Shown: piece after piece, positions 14,938 to 20,799 of the stretch
Position numbering within the stretch: position 1 is the stretch's first letter
Layout of the letters: each line of letters begins with the position of its first letter
Origin: JAKJGV01 sp964617565
GTDB lineage: Bacteria > Verrucomicrobiota > Kiritimatiellia > CAIQIC01 > JAGNIJ01
Direction: 5' to 3'
Assembly (NCBI GenBank): GCA_964617565.1
Contig: CAZTYH010000057.1
Span: forward strand, 1-20,799
Length of the DNA stretch: 20,799 nucleotides
The notes under the pieces: model-generated
Databases searched by the model: none
The model's input: only the letters and a program-made list of their open reading frames with translations
What the model was told of the DNA's origin: nothing
Translations under genes and position numbers: made by a program

Positions 14938-15990
14938 TTACGGATTCTCGCTTGCAGCAATCATGTCCTGGAGGTCCTTCAGGAATGCTTCGCCGGGCAA
15001 GCCCTTTTCCGTACTCGCCTTGACGTAGTTGTTCAGGATGGGCGCGACCGCTTCCTTCCAGCGGGCAATTTCCTCGTCCGAAAGAGGAATTGTTTCATGC
15101 CCGAGTTGGCGGACGAACTCTTCGCCTTCGCGGTCCGACTCGTTCCACGCTTCGCCGTGCTTGTCCACCCATTCGTCGCTGACCTGGTCAAGGATCTTCC
15201 GTATATCCGCCGGAAGGCTGTTCCATTTATCCTTGTTCATCACCACGAACATCGCGGTCGTATAACCGATGCCCGACGAGTCCGTAACGAATTTGATCAC
15301 CTCGCCCTGCTTCCATCCCTTCAGCGTTTCGACCGGGCAAAGGGTGGCATCCACGACGCCTTTCTGCAGCGCTTCGTATGTTTCCGGCTGGCTCATCGCC
15401 ACGGGTGTGCCACCGAGCATTTCAACGATCTTCGCCGAAAGCCCTGTTGCGCGCACCTTGAGGCCGTGCATTTCTTCCAGCGAGCGCACCGGTTTGCGGG
15501 ACGCCAGGATTCCGGGGCCGTGCGCGTGGACATACAACACCTTGACGTTGTCCACCTCCTGCGGCGCATATTTCCGGACCATCGCCGTGGCGATGCGGGA
15601 TGCGGCGAGGCCGTCGGGATAGCCCAGAGGCAGGTCCAGCCCTTCGAGCAACGGAAAACGTCCGAGCGTATAGGCGAAGCAGCTCATGCCCATGTCGGAG
15701 ATGCCGCTGACCACCCCGTCGTAGCACTGCGGAGCCTTCGTCAGCGATCCGCCCGGATACGTCGTGATCTTCACGCGCCCGTCCGTGCGCTTCTCCACTT
15801 CGCGAGCCCAGTCTTCCGCCGTCTTGGCTTGAATGTGCGAAGGCGGGAAGAAGATGCTGTAGGAAAGTTCGATGGGTTTGGCCGGCGCCTGTTCCCCTGT
15901 TTCCGTCTTTGCCTTGCCGCACCCGGCAACCAGCAGCGCTCCCGTTGCCAGCAGAACCCGTCCGAAAATAAGTCCATATCGTTTTGTCAT
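14938..15990 (-). CDS. dctP: TRAP transporter substrate-binding lipoprotein
   Basis: DctP-family periplasmic binding protein of 350 residues. A signal peptide ends in lipobox LVAGC with Cys24 as the lipidated residue, so it is anchored rather than free. Family motifs are LSYSIFFPPSHIQAKTAEDW at 42-61, KITTYPGGSLTK at 74-85, GISDMGM at 96-102, and MHGLKVRATG at 174-183, in which Arg180 is the expected carboxylate-gripping arginine. The ligand is therefore probably an organic or amino acid carboxylate, but which one is not readable. GGAGGAGG lies about 6 nt upstream of the ATG at 15990, an excellent ribosome site. It is the first gene of dctP-dctQ-dctM-usp and follows a recognisable promoter at 16037-16065. 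Confidence 0.95.
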   Translation of the reverse strand: MTKRYGLIFGRVLLATGALLVAGCGKAKTETGEQAPAKPIELSYSIFFPPSHIQAKTAEDWAREVEKRTDGRVKITTYPGGSLTKAPQCYDGVVSGISDMGMSCFAYTLGRFPLLEGLDLPLGYPDGLAASRIATAMVRKYAPQEVDNVKVLYVHAHGPGILASRKPVRSLEEMHGLKVRATGLSAKIVEMLGGTPVAMSQPETYEALQKGVVDATLCPVETLKGWKQGEVIKFVTDSSGIGYTTAMFVVMNKDKWNSLPADIRKILDQVSDEWVDKHGEAWNESDREGEEFVRQLGHETIPLSDEEIARWKEAVAPILNNYVKASTEKGLPGEAFLKDLQDMIAASENP

Positions 15991-16036
15991 TGTCGCCTCC
16001 TCCTATTGCCGTTTCCCGCGTCAGGTTGGAACCAGC

Positions 16037-16065
16037 ACTATAGAGAGCGTCCAGCTTCGAAGCAA
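16037..16065 (-). promoter_or_regulatory. Sigma-70-like promoter of the TRAP operon
   Basis: On the minus strand TTGCTT (16060-16065) and TATAGT (16037-16042) are separated by 17 nt. The -10 matches 5 of 6 consensus positions and the -35 matches 3 of 6. Transcription would begin near 16030, giving a leader of about 40 nt before dctP. No operator or riboswitch was recognised. Confidence 0.6.
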
Positions 16066-16208
16066 GCCGCCATGGACGTGTCACGGCGCCGAAAAAGGAG
16101 TGCCGCTGGTACGTCCGCCTGGGGAGGTTCAGGACGGGATCCCTATCCTTCAAGGACGATCAGGGGTATGTTCATAAAACTAACCATGTAAGAAAGTAAG
16201 GGTGTGCC

Positions 16209-19200
16209 ATTAAGACGTTTCTCTTGCGCGCCACTGTTGTGCTGCTCCCTGCGGCTCTTTTTTTTGTGTTGCCGGCTTCCGCCCAGGATCTGATCGCGGA
16301 TACCCACGTGATTCCCGACAAGGGGTTTGACCGCGTGTTTCAGGTGGCGACGGATGAGGTGTCCGTTATGGACGCGTCCGGCCGGCGTCGGCTCGATCGT
16401 TTTCCTCAACTCGCGAATGCCGAGGCCGTATTGCAGCGCGCGCGAGCGTTGCGCGCCCGTACGGGCGAGCGCGTGGATCTGGTGCTGTATGAAGCGGACG
16501 CGGAACGCAACGAGTACACGCGCCGCATTCTCACGCCACAGGTTCTTGTTGTGCTGGAATCCGGCGCGGACGCGGAAGCCATTGCGGCCGATCTCGGAGT
16601 GAACACGACGGGGCGGCTGCCTTTTGCGCCCGGGCACGCGATTTTTGAAACGGACGAAACGGGCGGCGCGTTCCAGCTTGCGACAACCTTGCGCCAGGCC
16701 CGCGGTGTGCTTTCCGCGGAACCGCTTCTGGCCAAGCAGCAGCAGAAAAAGTGGGCGCCGAACGATACGCTCTATCCGCAGCAGTGGCACCTCAGGAACA
16801 CGGGGCAGGGCGGCGGCACGTCCGGCATTGACGTCAACATCACGAACACCTGGGACCTGTATCGCGGCACGAATGTCTTCATCGCGATTGTTGACGATGG
16901 CCTGCAAATCACGCACACGGACCTTTATGAAAACGTCAACACGCTCATTGATTACGACTGGAACGACGGAACGCCGCTCGATCCGAGCCCGGACCTCAAT
17001 TGGGATGATCACGGTACGGCTTGCGCGGGTGTGGCGGCGGCGCGCGGCAATAACGCGCGCGGTGTTTCCGGCGCGGCACCCGAGGCAACGCTTGTCGGGT
17101 TGCGGCTGATCGGCGGATCGGTGGGTGACGCGGAAGAGGCCGCCGCGATGGCGCACAGCAACAGCATCATTCATATCAAGAGCAACAGTTGGGGTCCGAA
17201 CGATGACGGAAGAACGCTCGAGGGTCCGGGTTCGCTGACGCGCGCGGCGCTTTCCAATGGTTGCACAACCGGCCGCGGCGGAAAAGGAGTGATCTACACG
17301 TGGGCGGGCGGCAACGGGCTGGACGCCAATGACAACGCCAATTACGACGGCTACGCCAACTCGATTTATACCATCGCCATTGCCGCGCTGACCGATGGCG
17401 GAGTGCAGTCCTGGTACAGTGAGCCGGGCGCGTGCCTCGTAGTGACCGCCCCGTCGAGCGGCGGTTCAACCGATATCGTCACCACCGACCTGATGGGCGA
17501 GTATGGTTACAATTACACGGGCGCGTCGGGTGAGCTGGCGGACAAGAATTACACCAAGACCTTCGGTGGCACCTCGTCCGCGACCCCTCTTGCGGCGGGC
17601 GTCATCGCGCTGCTGTTGCAGGCGAACCCGACCCTCGGCTGGCGCGATGTGCAGGAAATTCTTATCCGCTCAGCCACGAAGAATGCCGCCGGCGATTCGG
17701 ATTGGAAGACCAACAGTGCAGGTTTTCACTTCAACCACAAGTACGGCGCCGGGCTGATCAATACGCGGGCCGCGATCGCGCTCGCCACCAACAACTGGAC
17801 CAATCTCAGCGCGCAGATTTCGTACGATTCAACGCAGAGCGATCTCAACCTGGCGATCCCCGACAACAGCACCACGGGTGTGACACGCACGTTCAACATC
17901 ACGACCAACATGCGCGTGGAGCACGTGACGGTCACGCTCGATGTCCGGCATCTCTCGCGCGGCCATCTTGAAGTGGAATTGACTTCGCCGGGCGGGATGA
18001 AAAGCCGGCTGGCCGAAAAACATTCCGACACGGGCGATCATTATTCGAACTGGAAATTCATGTCTGTTCGACATTGGGGTGAGGAAATGCAGGGTAACTG
18101 GACCGTTCGCGTGGCCGACCGTACGGCGGGTACGATCGGCACGCAGCGGTCTGTGCGGCTCGACTTCTACGGCACATCCGCATCGGTCGCATCGAATCAG
18201 CCGCCGACGCTCACGACCATTGGAAACAAGTCCGTCATCGTCAGCAACCTGTTGCAATTCACCGTGACGGCTGCGGACTCCGTGGATGGCGATCCGGTTC
18301 GGCTCTGGGCCACGAATGTTCCGTCATGGGCGACATTCGCCACGGTCACGAATGCAGGCGGTGTGACGAACACTTTCTCCGGCACACCCACCAACACCGG
18401 CACGTTCAACGTGTATTTCTTCGCCGGGGACAAGGACGGGACAAACACGGAAACGGTGGCGATCACGGTCACGGATCCAAGCTCGACGCTCGACATCAGC
18501 GGGTATCAAGTGAAGCAGTACGACAGCACCCAAACATACACGATTCCGGACGGCACCCTGGTGTCTCCCGGGGGGTACGTCATTATTGCGCGTAATGTGA
18601 GCGAGGTGGAATTTGAGGCCTTCTGGGGTGTAACCCTTGGAGCGAATGTTGTATTTCTAAACTCCGGAGAAACGGTGCCCCAGATCAATGGCGACGAAAC
18701 TTATGAGTTGCGTGATGCACTCAATAATCTTGTCGAGGGTCCGACGGCGGTTGCTCTTGCGGCGGGCAATTCCGTGCAGCGAACCAATACGACGGCCAGC
18801 GCCACGGCGACGGCGAGTTGGCGGTCTGTGGCGCAATCGTCGGCGACGCCGGGCTCCGGGGCGGTCGGCAATGGATCGGCGGGCCTGATCATCAACGAAT
18901 ACTCAGATGCATCGGGCACAGGCAATTATATTAACGAATTTGTCGAGCTTTACTACGATGCCGGCGGCGGCGGATCACCGCCTGAAACCCCTCCCGTCCT
19001 GAATCCGATCGGCGACACGTCCGTGCAGGTGAGCAACCTGCTGCAATTCGCCGTGACGGCGACGCCGACCGACGGCGATGCCGTGACGCTTTCGGTGAGC
19101 AATGCGCCGGCCGGGGCGGTGTTCAGCGCGACGAACGAGAACGGGACTTTCTACTTCACGCCGGACGCGTCGCAGGTGGGCGTGCATACGACGAGTTTTT

Positions 19201-20141
19201 ACGCGGTGGACAACGACGGCGTGAGCCTCGAAACCATTCGGATCACCGTCAACCCCGGCGCAAACGAAGACGCGACAAATGTGCTGGCTTATTTCGATTT
19301 CCAAACCGACGCGAACGTGTTCGAAAGCGTGCCGCAGTTGCTGGGAAGCGGAATCTCCGGCGCCTCGGTGAGCACGCGCGACGGAACATATACGAACTTC
19401 GGCGGCAATCCGAGCAGCGGCCGGGCCATTGCAGATTCCGGATGGACCGGATCGGATCATTATTTTGAATTCACCGTGACTGTGAGCGATGGGTACACGA
19501 TGCGGGTGGACGCGCTTTCGTTTGACGATCAGCGTTCGGGCACCGGTCCAACCGATTGGCGGCTGCGTTACAGCGGCGACGGATATGCATCCGATCTCGG
19601 GGCGGGCATCACGCACACTTCCTTCGCCACCAATCGCATCGCGCTGTTCCTCGATGGTCTCACGGGAAGCGTAACTTTCCGGATCCATGGCGACAATGCA
19701 TCGGCGGCGGGTGGAACATGGCGCATGGATAATCTTTTCCTTTACGGCGCGGCAACGCTCCAGGGTGGCGGTGACGATACCGATAGCGACGGGCTGCCCG
19801 ATGATTGGGAGATGCTCAATTTTGGCCTGCTGACGAACGAGGCGTCGGGCGATTTCGATGAGGACGGCTTCAGCAACCTGGAGGAGTTCATTGCCGTGAC
19901 CGAGCCTACGAATGCGTTGTCGTATTTCCAGATAGACAGTATCGCGTTCGACGGCAGCAGTCGGGTTGCATTTCAGTCATATACCGGCCGGACCTATTCC
20001 GTTCTGTATGCCACCAACCTGATTAACGCCTCGTGGGAGGATCTCGGCAGTGGTGTTCAGGGCACGAACGGGTTGATGACTATTACGGACCCAGACGATG
20101 CTGAACATCGAATGTACAGGCTTAAAGTGACCCGGCCATAA
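16209..20141 (+). CDS. Large secreted subtilisin-like (S8, kexin-type) protease with P domain and Ca-binding C-terminal module
   Basis: Exported serine protease of 1310 residues if started at ATT 16209 (1305 from TTG 16224). ATT is preferred because AAGGG (16198-16202) is 6 nt upstream and gives a signal peptide beginning KTFLLRATVVLLPAALF; TTG 16224 has no ribosome site. Numbering is from ATT. A propeptide covers about 27-180. The S8 catalytic domain has Asp229 (AIVDDG), His268 (DDHGTACAG), oxyanion Asn369 (WAGGNG) and Ser456 (GGTSSATPLAAG), all present. A P/proprotein-convertase domain at about 535-655 suggests kexin-like specificity. Then come a He_PIG-like Ig domain (660-755), a lamin-tail domain with its halves in reversed order (760-915), a second He_PIG-like domain (922-1013), a beta-sandwich (1020-1180), and the shared Ca-binding and YRL-type tail (1190-1310). 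It may mature or degrade extracellular proteins. Confidence 0.85.
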   Translation: MKTFLLRATVVLLPAALFFVLPASAQDLIADTHVIPDKGFDRVFQVATDEVSVMDASGRRRLDRFPQLANAEAVLQRARALRARTGERVDLVLYEADAERNEYTRRILTPQVLVVLESGADAEAIAADLGVNTTGRLPFAPGHAIFETDETGGAFQLATTLRQARGVLSAEPLLAKQQQKKWAPNDTLYPQQWHLRNTGQGGGTSGIDVNITNTWDLYRGTNVFIAIVDDGLQITHTDLYENVNTLIDYDWNDGTPLDPSPDLNWDDHGTACAGVAAARGNNARGVSGAAPEATLVGLRLIGGSVGDAEEAAAMAHSNSIIHIKSNSWGPNDDGRTLEGPGSLTRAALSNGCTTGRGGKGVIYTWAGGNGLDANDNANYDGYANSIYTIAIAALTDGGVQSWYSEPGACLVVTAPSSGGSTDIVTTDLMGEYGYNYTGASGELADKNYTKTFGGTSSATPLAAGVIALLLQANPTLGWRDVQEILIRSATKNAAGDSDWKTNSAGFHFNHKYGAGLINTRAAIALATNNWTNLSAQISYDSTQSDLNLAIPDNSTTGVTRTFNITTNMRVEHVTVTLDVRHLSRGHLEVELTSPGGMKSRLAEKHSDTGDHYSNWKFMSVRHWGEEMQGNWTVRVADRTAGTIGTQRSVRLDFYGTSASVASNQPPTLTTIGNKSVIVSNLLQFTVTAADSVDGDPVRLWATNVPSWATFATVTNAGGVTNTFSGTPTNTGTFNVYFFAGDKDGTNTETVAITVTDPSSTLDISGYQVKQYDSTQTYTIPDGTLVSPGGYVIIARNVSEVEFEAFWGVTLGANVVFLNSGETVPQINGDETYELRDALNNLVEGPTAVALAAGNSVQRTNTTASATATASWRSVAQSSATPGSGAVGNGSAGLIINEYSDASGTGNYINEFVELYYDAGGGGSPPETPPVLNPIGDTSVQVSNLLQFAVTATPTDGDAVTLSVSNAPAGAVFSATNENGTFYFTPDASQVGVHTTSFYAVDNDGVSLETIRITVNPGANEDATNVLAYFDFQTDANVFESVPQLLGSGISGASVSTRDGTYTNFGGNPSSGRAIADSGWTGSDHYFEFTVTVSDGYTMRVDALSFDDQRSGTGPTDWRLRYSGDGYASDLGAGITHTSFATNRIALFLDGLTGSVTFRIHGDNASAAGGTWRMDNLFLYGAATLQGGGDDTDSDGLPDDWEMLNFGLLTNEASGDFDEDGFSNLEEFIAVTEPTNALSYFQIDSIAFDGSSRVAFQSYTGRTYSVLYATNLINASWEDLGSGVQGTNGLMTITDPDDAEHRMYRLKVTRP

Positions 20142-20218
20142 AGCCCTGTTTGCTGTCATTGCGCTTGCGCTGAAAGCGGGCTAAATTCCTCCTTTCAACG
20201 CTTCAACGAAAGGCGGGA

Positions 20219-20799
20219 ATGTTCATGCAGATCAATCTTTCCGGAAAAACGGCCCTGGTTACGGGCGGATCGAGCGGCATCGGCGAAGCGTGTGTCCGGC
20301 AGCTCTGTGAATCCGGGGCCACGGTGTTCTTCACCCATAACAAGAGCGGGAAAAATGCCGCGCAGATTGCCGCAGAAACTTCAGCCAAGGCCATTCATTG
20401 CGACGGAGCGAAGGAACAGGCTTGCCGGGATGCGGTCGAGCAGGTTGCGGTGGCGGCCGGACATATTGATATTCTCGTAAACAACGCCGGCATCTATGAG
20501 TCGGCAGCCGCCGGTACGCCGGAATTTCCGGGCGTGTGGAAGAAGGTGATGGCGGTCAACCTGGATGCGAGCGCGTACTTTATCCATTATGCGGTGCCGC
20601 ACATGAAGAAGCGCGGCGGCAAGATTGTGAATATCAGTTCCATTCATGCAGCCGACGGCACGACGGAAGCGGCGGCCTATCATGCTTCGAAAGCGGGCAT
20701 GGATGGCCTTACGCGTGCTATGGCCGTTGAGCTGGCGCCGCACAATATACAAGTGAACTCGATCGGGCCGGGTCCAATCGCAACACCGATGTGGGGCGA
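20219..20799 (+). CDS. SDR-family oxidoreductase, 3' end outside window
   Basis: Classical short-chain dehydrogenase/reductase, about 193 of a usual 240-260 residues visible. The cofactor motif TGGSSGIG lies near residues 15-22, NNAG follows in DILVNNAGIYES, the catalytic Ser is in IVNISSIHAADG, and Y-x-x-x-K is present as AYHASKAG. The sequence LAPHNIQVNSIGPGPIATPM follows, typical of FabG-like members. It catalyses NAD(P)H-linked oxidation or reduction of an alcohol or ketone; the substrate cannot be told. Two in-frame ATGs, 20219 and 20225, are both possible; AAAGG (20209-20213) lies 5 nt before the first. The gene is separated from the protease by 77 nt. The specific FabG assignment is not supported by neighbours, so no symbol is given. 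Confidence 0.93.
   Translation, partial: MFMQINLSGKTALVTGGSSGIGEACVRQLCESGATVFFTHNKSGKNAAQIAAETSAKAIHCDGAKEQACRDAVEQVAVAAGHIDILVNNAGIYESAAAGTPEFPGVWKKVMAVNLDASAYFIHYAVPHMKKRGGKIVNISSIHAADGTTEAAAYHASKAGMDGLTRAMAVELAPHNIQVNSIGPGPIATPMWG

Noticed and set aside
20142..20182. Inverted repeat AGCCC...GGGCT after the protease stop, as a terminator
   Set aside because: The stem is only 5 bp with a long interior and the following AAATTCCTCC is not a U-tract.

Overview
The window looks like a piece of a metagenome-assembled chromosome from a Gram-negative member of the PVC group, most likely Kiritimatiellota or Verrucomicrobiota. This taxon is an inference. It rests on a PEP-CTERM exported protein, a large secreted beta-helix protein and a large secreted subtilase that end in the same Ca-binding-plus-beta-sandwich tail, a DUF4340 protein, LacI-type operator-like palindromes and a TRAP transporter with a lipoprotein binding subunit. 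Two 100-N runs are assembly gaps (5085-5184 and 9617-9716). No phage, IS, CRISPR, rRNA or tRNA was seen.

Layout. (1) 1-1678, plus: 3' part of a YgeW-type knotted carbamoyltransferase, then a carbamate kinase, an apparent carbamoyl-phosphate or carbamate module. (2) 1706-4208, minus: two adjacent paralogous membrane-anchored helical proteins of unknown function; the upstream one carries an extra carbohydrate-binding-like C-terminal domain. (3) 4366-5307, plus: threonine synthase broken by a gap, possibly leaderless. It converges on a nested hairpin of hexamer-like repeats and a GC-rich terminator. (4) 5474-6088, minus: PEP-CTERM protein with two LacI-family-like operators upstream. (5) 6379-8394, plus: DUF4340 protein and a divergent tRNA-dihydrouridine synthase. 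(6) 8475-11836, plus: beta-helix protein, split in the assembly only because a 55-nt contig overlap was not merged. (7) 11888-12547, plus: alpha/beta hydrolase. (8) 15990-12621, minus: dctP-dctQ-dctM-usp, a TRAP transporter operon ending in a universal stress protein, behind a recognisable promoter. (9) 16209-20141, plus: very large secreted subtilase with a P domain and a rearranged lamin-tail domain, probably starting at an ATT codon. (10) 20219-end, plus: SDR oxidoreductase, cut by the window edge.

How the genes fit together. YgeW and carbamate kinase plausibly form one pathway that releases carbamoyl phosphate and captures its energy as ATP. The TRAP genes and the universal stress protein form one uptake unit, arranged like Halomonas teaABCD. 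The beta-helix protein and the subtilase are unrelated in their main domains but share a C-terminal module. That suggests a common export, anchoring or maturation route, distinct from the PEP-CTERM route also present here. The other genes look like independent transcription units.
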